A DNA stretch of 35,000 bases from Prorocentrum cordatum. Lineage: Eukaryota > Sar > Dinophyceae > Prorocentrales > Prorocentraceae. Shown piece after piece: positions 9,650 to 18,736 of this stretch (the first letter of the stretch is position 1; every line of letters starts with the position of its first letter). The stretch is taken from NCBI GenBank assembly GCA_963575745.1, contig CAUYUJ010017973.1, forward strand, positions 1 to 35,000, written 5' to 3'. Below the pieces are notes generated by a model. It saw only the letters and a list, made by a program, of their open reading frames with translations, did no database searches and was not told where the DNA came from. The position numbers and the translations under genes were made by a program.

Positions 9650-9840
9650 CTGCAGCGCCCCGGAATTACTCTTAAGCTTCCAACAATAACTTGCTAAGGG
9701 AAGCTCTACGAGTTACTAGCTCCACCCCGCGCCGGAATTCCTCTGGCTCATCGATGCCGGAGAGCTCTACGAGGTATTACTTGCTCCACCCCGCGCCAAA
9801 ATTCCTCTAGCTCATCTTGCCGAACACCTCTACCAAGTAC
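9650..9840 (+). repeat. B-module cluster 5
   Basis: Two to three B modules: 'cggaattactcttaagcttc', 'gggaagctctacgagttact' and 'gcgccggaattcctctggct'. The first belongs to the outer end of composite element 5. Confidence 0.8.
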
Positions 9841-10805
9841 GCTCTCGTGAAGTGCTCTGGAGCTCGGGGGGGCTCCCCTGCAGCGCTTCTGAAACGCTGC
9901 CCGGAACGCTTGCACGCGTGCCTGCACGCGTAGACGCTTGCCGGAGGCTCTCCCGGACCCGCTGCCGGGTCGGGCGAATTGCTGCGAGGATCCTGGACCG
10001 GCGGAGATGGGCTGTTGGCGGACACCACCACCGTCCAGTCTCTAATCTAAAGCCCTCTAACTCTCAGAGAGCTTTCCGGGAAAAACCGTTCCCGGGAACG
10101 GGGCAGCTTTCCTGGAGAGCTCGGGGGGCTCCTATAGCGCTTGTGAAGCGCTGCCGGGCACGCCACCTCGCGTGCCTGCACGCGTGCAAGCACGCGTGGG
10201 CGCGCGCCGGGGGCGCCCCCGGACCCGCTGCGAGCCCGGGCAAGTCCCTTCGGGGAACGTGGAGCGCCGTGGAGGAGGTGCTGGCACGCACCACCACCGT
10301 CTGGCTTTTAATCGAAGACCTTATAGCTCTCAGAGAGCGCGCCAGGAAAGACCCAGGCAGCAGACAGGCACCCCGGGAGCTGGACGTTTCCTGAAGAGTT
10401 CTGGGGAGCCCCCTCAAGCGCTTCTGAAGCGCTGCCTGGCACGCTTCCACGCGTGACTGCACGCGTGCAGGCACGCGTGGACGCGTGCTGGCCAAACAAC
10501 TCGCTGCGGCGCCAAACAGCTCGCTGCGGGGATTCTGGAGCGGCAAAGATGGGCTGCTGGCAGGCACTTCCACAGTCCGGCTTCTAACCTAAAGCCCTGT
10601 AGCTTTCAGAGAGCTCTCCGGGAACTTGGTAGCGTCCAAAACCCGGGGAGCAAACAGGCGCTCCGGGAACTGGACAGCTTTCCTGAAGTGTTCTGGGGGG
10701 CCCCCCTGAAGCGCTTCTGGAGCGCTGCCAAGCACGCTTCCACGCGTGCCCGCACGCGTGCAGGTACGCGTGGACGCGTGCCGGAAGCGCTCCCGGACCC
10801 GTTAT
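9840..10805 (+). repeat. C-unit array (about 3.5 units)
   Basis: Units begin near 9840, 10085, 10350 and 10630. They share 'gaagcgcttctgaagcgctg', the CGCG palindrome (about 10168-10200 and 10447-10482 in near-perfect form), 'caccaccaccgtc' and 'ctctcagagagc'. A reversed B module cuts off the last unit at about 10802. Confidence 0.85.
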
Positions 10806-10846
10806 CGATGAGCTAAGGGAATTCCGGCGCGGGGTGGAGCTTGTTG
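10802..10846 (-). repeat. Reversed B module
   Basis: 'ttatcgatgagct', 'ggaattccggcgcggggtgg': the complement of the usual B module. It joins a C-unit to a D element, as at 5695-5752. Confidence 0.75.
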
Positions 10847-11182
10847 GTCGACCCGACCAGAAAGGACAATGTGGTAACTTTGGGTTGGTTTTGCTAAGAT
10901 TTGGAAGATATTTGACAACTCATTTTGAAAAACTGGATTTTCGTACCTGTAACAGACTATGAGGGCCTCTGCGTCTGAATATGAGCTCCGCAGGCGCACT
11001 TTTACAATCCAAACAACTGGCGGAACCAATTTCGCGTCGACGTGAAAAATGCAAAAATTCAAGATTTCACGAACATCTTCTGCGAAGTTCTCTGCTTCAT
11101 TCTCAGCACTCCTACGCGTGCAAGCTTGGCTCTACGAGGTTCCCGGCGGTGACCAGGTTGACGGTTCACCGCCGGCGCCAGT
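10845..11182 (+). repeat. D element, complete, plus orientation
   Basis: It opens with 'ttggtcgacccgaccagaaa', in which TGGTCG and CGACCA form a small hairpin, then 'ggacaatgtggta', 'ttttgctaagatttg', 'ggattttcgtacctgtaa', 'gcgcacttttac' and 'ggctctacgaggtt'. It ends in hairpin H8. Another D element follows immediately. Confidence 0.75.
11143..11175 (+). repeat. Conserved hairpin H8 with compensatory change
   Basis: Stem CCGGCGGTGA / TCACCGCCGG, the same paired G:C variant as H6. Both variants belong to D elements, whereas the A:T form belongs to the S-containing composite elements. Confidence 0.85.
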
Positions 11183-11465
11183 TGGCCGACCCGACCAGAA
11201 AGGACAATGTGGTGACTTTGGCTTGGTTTTGCTAAGATTTGAAAGATATTCGACCATTCATTTTGAGAAAGCAGATTTTTACTCCGAGCATTAGTGTCTC
11301 ATCTTTATTCTGAGAGCAGCTCAGCTCTCTAGAGAAAGTTTTACTATCGGAATATTTGGAGCAACTGACATCACGTTGACACCGAAAATGTCAATCTGAC
11401 GTTTTTCTAGAAATGCTCCGAGAAGCTGTCTGCGTCGAACCCGAGCACTCTTACGCGTGCAAGGA
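11183..11465 (+). repeat. D element, diverged, without hairpin
   Basis: It begins 'ggccgacccgaccagaaagg' directly after hairpin H8 and follows the D consensus to 'gagaaagcagatttttac'. It then diverges and ends at 'ggagctctacgaggtacc', where the hairpin would be expected. Confidence 0.65.
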
Positions 11466-12137
11466 GCTCTACGAGGTACCCCGGGAACTGGAAAGCTTTC
11501 CTGGAGAGCTCGGGGGGCTCTCCTGAAGCGCTTCTGAAGCGCTGCCAGGCACGCTTCCTCGCGTGCCTGCACGCGTGAAGGCACGCGTGGACGCGTGCCG
11601 GAAGCGCTCCCGGACCCGCTGCGAGCCCGGGCAAGTCCCTGCGGGGAACGTGGAACGCCGTGGAGGAGGTGCTGGCAAGCACCACGACCGTCCGGCTTCT
11701 AATCTAAAGCCCTATAGCGTCCAGAGAGCTCTCTGGGAAACTTGGTAGCGTCCACTTGGTAGCGTCCAAAAACCGGAGAGCAAAGCACCGGGCAGCTTTC
11801 CGGAAAGGCCCTGGGGGGCCCTCCTGAAGCGCTTGTGAAGCGCTGCGAAGCACGCTTCCACGCGTGCCTGCACGCGTGCGGGCACGCGTGGACGCGTGCC
11901 GGAAGCGCCCCCGGACCCGCTGCGACCCCGGGCAAGTCGCTGCGGGGAGCGTGGAGCGCCGTGGAGGAAGCTGGCAGGCACCACCACCGTCCGGCTTCTA
12001 ATCTAAAACCCTATAGCTCTCAGAGAGCTCTCCGGGAAAAACCCGGGGAGCAAAGAGGCACTCCGGCAACTGGACATTTCCTGAAGAGTTCTGGGAAGCT
12101 CCCCTGAAGCGCTTCTCAAGCGCTGCCAGGCACGCCT

Positions 12138-12171
12138 CCACGCGTGCCTGCACGCGTGCAGGCACGCGTGG
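12138..12171. repeat. 34-bp perfect CGCG-rich palindrome in a C-unit
   Basis: A perfect inverted repeat of 34 bp built from 'ccacgcgtgcctgcacg' and its complement. It extends to about 52 bp with a single mismatched pair. It contains three ACGCGT hexamers. An identical perfect copy lies in the next array but one unit. Confidence 0.95.
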
Positions 12172-12684
12172 ACGCGTGCCGGAAGCGCTCCCGGACCCGC
12201 TGCGACCCCAAACAACTCGCTGCGGGGATTCTGGAGCGGCGAAGATGGGCTGCTGGCAGGCACTTCCACCGTCCGGCTTCTAATCTAAAACCCTTTAGCT
12301 CTCAGAAAACTTTCCGGGAACTTGGTAGCGTCCAAAAACCGGAGAGCAAACAGGCACTCCGGGAACTAGACAGCTTCCCTGAAGAGTTCTGGGGAGCTCC
12401 CCTGAAGCGCTTCTGAAGCGCTGCCAAGCACGCTTCCACGCGTGCCGGAAGCGCTCCCGGACCCGCTGCGACCCCAAACAACTCGCTGCGGGGATTCTGG
12501 AGCGGCAAAGATGGGCTGCTGGCAGGCACCCCCACCGTCCTGCTTCCAATCTGAAACCATATAGCTCTCAGAAAGCTCTCCGAGAATAAACGTGCGTGGA
12601 GACGCTGGAAAACTCTGAAAAGCTTTCCTGAATAGCTCTGGGGGGCTCTCCTGAAGCGCTTCTGAAGCGCTGTCAGGCACGCTT

Positions 12685-12718
12685 CCACGCGTGCCTGCAC
12701 GCGTGCAGGCACGCGTGG
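12685..12718. repeat. 34-bp perfect CGCG-rich palindrome, second perfect copy
   Basis: The same 34 bp as at 12138-12171, in the last C-unit of the array. The intervening unit has lost most of the palindrome, as expected if one arm pairs with the other during replication or repair. Confidence 0.95.
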
Positions 12719-12865
12719 ACGCGTGCCGGAAGCGCTCCCGGACCCGCTGCCGGGACCGGCGAGTTGCTGCGGGGATCGTGGAGCGGCGGAGGTGGGGTGT
12801 CCTCCTCACCACCCACCTCCGGCTTCTTCTCTGAAGCCCTCAGCTCTCCAAGGAGCTATCCGGGA

Positions 12866-13779
12866 ACAAAACGCCTCTGCGAGACGCGCGCGAGGGCGCT
12901 GGAAAGCAGGCCTGGGTAGCTTGCAAGCTTCGAAAGCGAGCTTCGCAAGAGCTTCAAGGGAGCTGCGAAAGACCCGCGGAAAGGCTGCAGGCGCGCGTAT
13001 TGGGAACGGATTGGAACATGCTTTGTTTTTTTCGGAGCGCGCTGCGAGTTCAAACAATGTGGGAAGGCCAAATCCAGCGACGAGGCGGAGAAAGGGCTGG
13101 CGGGGATTTTTTCCGTCGCGGCCGCAGGCGAAGCTCGGGCCTCGAGCGAACCTAGTTGCCGGCGCGCGTGCAGAACTAAGCAGGACCTACCGTCGGGGGA
13201 TGCAACTGCGCCGGGGCCGTGCTGCAACCGCCGAGGCTGGGAACCAGCGCCGAGGGTGGGGACTGCGCTGGTGGGGGTACTTCTGGTCTGCGGGCTCGCG
13301 AAGCAGGTCGAAAGCCGTCCGAACACTAGCAAGAAAAGAGAGGCAAGCGAAGCGAGAGCGCGGGCAGCCACTCAAGAGAAGAAGAGCCAAAAACTCCCAA
13401 CCCGGTGGCGTGCAGACCCCGGTGGCGACCACCAAGTAAGAGAAGTCAAAATAGCGCGGCGGCGCGACCATGGACGCGCAGAGGTCGATCACTCGGTGTG
13501 AGTCGGCACAAGGCCCGACAAATGCGAGCAGGGCCGACAGGCACACCCGGACGACGTCCGTGCCGTAAGCGACGCAACAGCATCGTGTCAGCGCAAGAGC
13601 GAAGAGAGGCAACCTCGTCACAGACAGGACTTCAAACGGCAGTACCTCTTATTTGTACAGCAGTGGCACATGTCGAAAGCGAAGTCCATGTAGGAAAAAG
13701 CAGCCGTCGGGCGCACAGAGCCACACATGCCGAAGTCCTTGCACCGAAGAGGACGGCAGCGTAGCGATACCCCACTGAA
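12866..13779. other. GC-rich DNA without a recognisable gene
   Basis: ORFs are open on both strands here because of high GC, but none has a recognisable domain. A plus-strand ORF at 12723-13439 begins inside a C-unit and encodes Arg-rich sequence of low complexity, so I do not call it. There is a T-rich stretch near 13022-13032. Confidence 0.6.
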
Positions 13780-14280
13780 CCCACGCGGTCACCAGTGGAG
13801 GCCGACACCAGACAAGAGCAAGCCAAGGGCCACCTGACCGCCCATCCCCAATGTGATCCTTGCATGGAATTCGCAGCGAGACATCACGGAACCCTTCCGG
13901 TCACCAGTGGAGGCCGACGCCAGCCAGGAGCAGGTCAGGGGCCACCTGACCGCCCGTTCCCAGTGTGAACCTTGCATGGAGTTCAAGCTGTCAGAGCACC
14001 ATCAAACAGCGGTATTGGCGGCAACCTCAGCCGCGTGGGATAAACCCGGTGAAACGAGGGAGAGGAGGAACTGCACTCTAGGCACGGTATGGGGCGCGCC
14101 ACGCACGCGGAAAGATAGGGGGGGGAAGAACAAATGCACGAGCATCGGGGCCCCACTCCCGGTGTAATACTTTGCGTGGGAACCAAGCTGGCGGAGCACC
14201 ACGCGACAGCGGTATTGGCGGCAACCCCAGCCGCGAGGGAGAGTCCCAATGAAACAAGGGAGGGAGAGTCAGCGAACCGC
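13780..14280. repeat. Small tandem duplications (113 bp and 200 bp offsets)
   Basis: 'cggtcaccagtggaggccga' occurs at 13786 and 13899, an offset of 113 bp. 'gagcacca' followed by 'cagcggtattggcggcaacc' occurs at 13994 and 14194, an offset of 200 bp. The sequence 'ttgcatgga' and its surroundings occurs in three versions (about 13860, 13973 and 14170). It is a locally duplicated segment of unknown function. Confidence 0.8.
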
Positions 14281-14812
14281 TGACGCAAAAGGAAAAAAAG
14301 GAGGAGAGCTCACCAGAACCCTGTGTACACTGACGCGCGCGCCAGGCGCTCTGTATCGAAGCTTACCTCAGTAAACCCGCCACTGGCACCATCTTGTCGT
14401 TGTCCTCCACGCGAAGTCCTGGGTAAACCTCGGCTCTTAAAGCCGTGAGGTAACGTGCAATCGCGATGATATATTGGGCCAGCGCGCCGTCCCGCAGGCG
14501 CCAGCGGGCGTGGGCAAGGCATGCTTTCTTGTGTAGTTACTGCAAGGGCCCGCGGGCCCCCGACGGTGAAACATCCCGGGCGCTCTTCAGTTGGACGCTC
14601 GGCAGGGACAATCACGGTGGGCTGTCAGACTGAAGCCGCGTTGAGCGGTGACTGCGCAGGAGGCAGAAAGAGAAGGAGAGCAGGGGAACCGCCGCTGACC
14701 GCAACATGCATAGGACAGAAAAATAGCAGTGTAGGCGCGTGGCGTTGCTAGGTGCCCGGTGTGATGTCAGAGCCGTATGTCGCCGAAGCTGGGTGGTGCC
14801 CCACACTCTGTG
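14281..14812. other. Intergenic DNA downstream of copy A
   Basis: No gene is recognised. It contains an A-rich stretch (14286-14303). No obvious AATAAA polyadenylation signal lies just downstream of the TAA at 14813 on the minus strand. Confidence 0.5.
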
Positions 14813-16055
14813 TTACTGACGATACCGCTTCTCGTTCCATGAACTCCGTGGGCTCTCGGTTGCTCGGTTCCTCTTCCCAACCTTGGCCAAGGACTCCGGT
14901 CCGTCCTTCGTCTTGCCTTTCCCCTTGCTCGGGGGCTCTCCCGCCGCGTGGAACATGGGGGCGGCGGTCCCGCTGCTGCTGGCCGCGCCTGAGGTGGAAG
15001 CATTGCTGGCAGCCGTGGGCCTGTCCGTTGGGCTGCGAAAGTTGGCCTCGGTGCGGTGCGCGTGGTGGTCTGCAGTCTTTCGCGCGTGGAAGACATTTCG
15101 GCACGCGCTTGGCGGCTGCAGTGCTGGGTTGAAAGTCGGCTGGGCGTTAGTGGGGCAGGTTTTGGTGCAGTGTGCAACCCGCAGGTCGCTGAACATGCTG
15201 CCTAGTTCCTTCTGCATCCTGGAGACGAAGGCGCTGTCGGACTCCCAGGAATATTGTGAGTCGATCGTGCGCAATGGTGCCTTGTGCATCTTGGACCCGT
15301 CGTTCTTCTTGGGCTCGTCAGTGGGTTCTTGGAGAAAGATACCCAACTGCCATGATTGAATATCCCGTCGCTTCCCCTGCGCACACTCTTGTGACGCCGG
15401 ACATCGTCGAGAGACTGTGTGTCCCTGCGGTCTGAGGACCTGTCGTGACTCTACTGGTCCCTGTGTCCACGCGAGGAACCAATCCTATCATCAACGGTGT
15501 GCTGACTGGGGGCATCTCGTTGTTCTCGTCTGCCGCTCTGTTCCCTGCCTCGCACGTGCTCTTCTGGAGGGGCCCAGTGTGGCGGATCTCGCTTCCTCGG
15601 CAACGGGGGTCTATCGTCTGTGACGCTGGATGTTTCGTCGTCAGCCGTCCCGGTGTTGTGACCATCGCCTGTAGCTGGGCTTCCTTCAGGCTCGTCTGCC
15701 ACGTCCGCTTCAGCCTCCTCGCTCACCTTGCTCGGGTCGTAGGCCAAGACATCGCCGTCAGGGTCCCTGAGATCGTCTGTGGCGGCAGCAGGCTCGCTTT
15801 CTGAGCTGCTTCTGATCTCTCTAGTCGCTGTTCGTAAACCTTCAGGACGAGACAATGGCTGCCCGCTTAAGTCCGTGCCAGGGTGGACAGGACATAATTG
15901 CCTCCCGAGAGAGGCGTTCATGACCACGCTGATCAAGAGGTCCAGCCTCTTCTCGTCATCGCGTATCGCGTATCCGTTGGAAGCCAGGGTCGCGCAAAGC
16001 CAAGATGTATTCCTCGCAGCCAACGTGGCCATTCGCTCCTTGAGCTGCTGAAGAG
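14813..16055 (-). other. Copy A, C-terminal charged region
   Basis: It opens near 16055 with SLQQLKERMATLAARNTSWL, matching copy B ARLREQRGLSPFRHATSTLL. A long acidic and Ser-rich stretch follows (DDLRDPDGD, VSEEAEADVADEPEG), then a TAG at 15451, a frame change near 15350, and a last block with QKELGSMFSDLRV and FNPALQ (copy B IEEVHVKIARLQK and YNPRLN). It ends in a Lys/Arg/Ser-rich tail and TAA. The acidic stretch is probably disordered. Confidence 0.6.
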
Positions 16056-16119
16056 ACATGTTGTATGGTGCAGTGGTACGGCTTGGGACGAGTGGTCGAG
16101 ATCCAATCCCGCGTGGGCG

Positions 16120-16815
16120 CATGCATGTGTCCAGTGCGACCGCTTCGGCACAGAAGGACTCAAGTCTGGGGTCTACAATGCTACGTGCGTGCGACGGCTG
16201 CCCAGAGCCCAAGCTGCTGTGCACCTGGAAACACGGGCAGCCAGCGGTCGGGTGCTTCGTCTGGCGACCGACTCCTGGAATGGAGAACACAGAACAGTGC
16301 AACCCACCCCCTGGGGCAACTGGATCGACTGCTGGACGAGTGGCGATTGGAACGCTGGATGGTATTGCGGGAACTGTTTTGCTCATCTTTGGCGCAGCTC
16401 CATCCGTCATCAACCACATCCTTACGCGTGACACGCCATCGATGTATCCAATCTCCCCCACAGCACGGACATCCAAGAAGAGAAAAGAGGACGCGGGGGG
16501 CCCCGCCCTCGCACTTGGCAAAGAATGAGCGCAGGCATCACGCGGCGACGACGACGACGGGCGCGGGTCACCATCTGAGACGTCGCCACTACCCGAACCC
16601 AATCCAGAACGAGTTGATGCAATCAAGAAAATGCTTCTGGACATCATGATCCCGCAACTGCCAGACAGTGCCAACACCAGGCTCGACCTGTTCTTCCAGA
16701 CGTGGACCGACGACAACAGCAGCACACAGGGACACACGACAGTTCAAATGTGCCTGCACCTTAGACGTATCAACTCAGTTGCCCACGACACCTTCTACGT
16801 GCTGGAAAACCAATG
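16120..16815 (+). pseudogene. Copy A, inverted C-terminal segment (now on the plus strand)
   Basis: The plus strand here encodes blocks matching residues of about 390-490 of copy B, on the strand opposite to the rest of copy A: CDGCPEP (about 16190), GCFVWRPTPG (copy B GCFLWRPEPE), NAGWYCGNCFAHLW (about 16350-16390; copy B NASWSCRRCLTYIW) and NHILTRDTPSMYP (copy B DHILDEQSSDVYP). After a TGA near 16527 the same frame continues with RVDAIKKMLLDIM and QMCLHLRRINSVAHDTFY, which match a block of copy B near 28,100. The segment carries two frame changes between 16270 and 16400. If flipped, it would fill exactly the gap in copy A between about 16,860 and 16,055. Confidence 0.7.
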
Positions 16816-16859
16816 AGACGTGCCAGACAAAATGTTGGACGTCAATTGGCTCAACGTTC

Positions 16860-18736
16860 TGGCCTGCTCCACCCTGGCCTGGACGTTTCCTCCGTCGGGG
16901 CTCATTACTGACAGATTGGTGCCAGGTGGATTTGGTACGACTGTCACCTTGGGGTCGTTGGCTGAGTCAGGTGTGAGAAGGAGGTCGCGTAGCAGGCAGT
17001 CGGGCAATCGGCGGTTGGGTTTGCGACTTTGGCAAGCCTGGTTGGGAGGTGCACAGGCGGTGCCAGACTGGAAGCTGTGGGCCTGCTGGGCATGCTATTC
17101 CGTAGGTTGGCCAGCCTTTCGTGCATCGTTTCACCTGCGGGGGCATCAGTACCTTGCTTCTCGAGGCTCTCCACCCAGCACCCAGTGCACAGCCAGCGGC
17201 AGTTGAGTCCCTCGTGCCACCCTGCAGTCCTTGCCGTAGCCAGACGTTGACGCAAATCGTTGTCCTCCCAGGTGCCTTCAATGTTTGTGGATGGGGCCTC
17301 TTTGACAGTCGTCGCAGTAGAAGCTGGCACTGTTCTGTGACGCCGAGAAGCGCAGGTCTCCTGTCCGGAGCCTCTTCGGTGTCATTGTGGCGCCCAGTTT
17401 CGCACTAGGGGGTTCAGGTGTGAGAAAGTCCTTTTGGTCCATCGCTCGCCCTGCGCCAGCATAGTGCAGCTTCTGGTCCGGCGTGCACCCGAGATGCTTG
17501 TGATTCCCTGTGATGGATTTGTAGAGCCAGCAGATAGTGCAGCTGGTTGTCTCGTTGTCAGGCTGGTCGTTGGTAGGAACCAGCGGTCATTGGAGCGGTT
17601 CGATGAGCTGGTCGATCACCAGCGGGGTCCCTTTGATGTGAAAGTCAGAACGCTTGCATTCTTCCCACGTTGACGGGCGCCCCGCTTGTTTCGAGACGTC
17701 GGGATGGTGGCTAGTACTTATAAGCACGCCCGCGTGAAGGTCCTTTGCAACGGATGTGGTGCCAGTTGAGCTGCCAGGTTTGCACATGCCCAGGGCGGCC
17801 TCCACGATATCCCCTGTCCCTTCTTGTTCGGAGAATGGGAAGAGACAGGTCCCTGGTCCCCGACGCCAGCATCATCATCGCGAGGGCCGTGCAGGTCTGA
17901 GCACGCGCGGTGGGGTCAATAAGCATGCAGTCGCCTTTGATGATGTCTTCCAGGCCGTCCATCCCTGGATGAAGTCGGTGCATTGGACACTGTGTCGTCG
18001 TGGCATTCCATACCGTGGGTAGCTGTTTGTCCAAGCCAGCTGGCGAGCCCCGACAGTCCTTGGATGCGCGCTTCTGTAGGCAGCCTTTTGGTCTTTCAGG
18101 CAGGTTGGCCACCGTGAGCGAGGTGCTGTCGTCGCCCCAGATGTGGCCAAGCCCGACCGCGTGCATCAGGCACGCCCAGAGAATGTTATATGTCAGATTG
18201 CCGGCATCAATACCAACCGTAACATCGTAGATCAACCCTCTGTGACTCCACATCCTCCTGTCGTAGAGATTGGGACCGTTGGGATGTTGTGCAGGGCTCG
18301 GGGCGCGCGGGTGAAGGTCAGAGACAAGAAAGATAACAGGAAAGAGAGCGGGTGCGGCCAGGAGCGCTCTTAGCGAAAGGTTGAGCTGCTTTGCCAGGGT
18401 TTCCCATTCAAAACCTCCCGGTAGCGGTCTGTCGATGCTTTGGACGAAACCTTTGGCCTGATCCCCTCGCATTTTAACCTTCTGCTTCTGGATGCTGGAT
18501 GCAGCGCTCGGTGTTGTTGCGTTGCTGCCTGGAATGGCGGTCCCGATCTCAGCAGTTGCATCCCAGTGAGCTAGTGGGCTGAAGGGCTTCCATCCCCTGT
18601 CGCGCACCGCCCAAGGCTCAGTGGAGGCAGGTCCCACCCAGTGATCTGCGGCCATGCCGTATCCGGCGAGGGTCCGAAGAGCAGACTCGGTCGCAGCCTT
18701 GAACATTCGCCGGTCTCCGTTGAGGACCACGAACCG
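16860..18736 (-). other. Copy A, CxxC-rich region, first part
   Basis: It follows the last helicase motif. Landmarks shared with copy B: HPGM (about 17,970), TGDIVEAALGMC (copy B TGDIMEAAMGIC), CTICWLY...HLGC (about 17,480-17,541), YCDDC, GTWEDNDLRQ (copy B GTWEDDDTRE) and CRWLCTGCW (copy B CRWLCERCW; about 17,170-17,200). The conserved Cys pairs suggest structural zinc sites. A TGA interrupts the frame at 17587. No known zinc-finger family matches the spacing as far as I can tell. Confidence 0.7.

Larger units (their letters stand above)
8501..9714 (-). mobile_element. Composite element 5 (minus orientation)
   Basis: On the minus strand: B module (9714-9650), 'gtcaagaaaaatctcgacgg', head segment with 'gatattcgatcttattcagg', S monomers, AT-rich tail, hairpin H7. 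It has the same order as elements 3 and 4. Confidence 0.6.
11466..12865 (+). repeat. C-unit tandem array (five units, about 285 bp)
   Basis: Five consecutive C-units. Palindrome centres lie near 11570, 11862, 12155, 12440 and 12702, giving periods of about 262-292 bp. Each unit reads 'ttggtagcgtccaaaa', 'cctgaagcgcttctgaagcg', palindrome, 'gcgctcccggacccgctgcg', 'caccaccaccgtccggcttc', 'tctcagagagctctccggga'. In the fourth unit most of the palindrome is deleted. This array ends the repeat mosaic. Confidence 0.9.

Noticed and set aside
9807-12812. Overlapping Arg/Ala/Pro-rich ORFs of up to 180 codons on both strands
   Set aside because: They are by-products of GC-rich C-units. Open frames occur on all strands and change with each unit.
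1-12865. CRISPR array or integron-like attC sites
   Set aside because: Repeat lengths (165-180 and about 285 bp), divergence between units and absence of cas or integrase genes rule out CRISPR. The hairpins have flanks conserved by repeat family rather than cassettes between them.
12723-13439. Plus-strand ORF of 238 codons
   Set aside because: It begins in a C-unit, is Arg-rich and of low complexity, and overlaps an ORF of 171 codons on the other strand. No domain is recognised.
14310-14615. Minus-strand ORF of 101 codons downstream of copy A
   Set aside because: No similarity to copy B beyond the shared C-terminal block and no domain; composition is typical of GC-rich noncoding DNA.
15417-15804. 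Plus-strand ORFs opposite the C-terminal part of copy A
   Set aside because: The minus frame has charged, protein-like sequence matching copy B at both ends. The plus ORFs are shadows.
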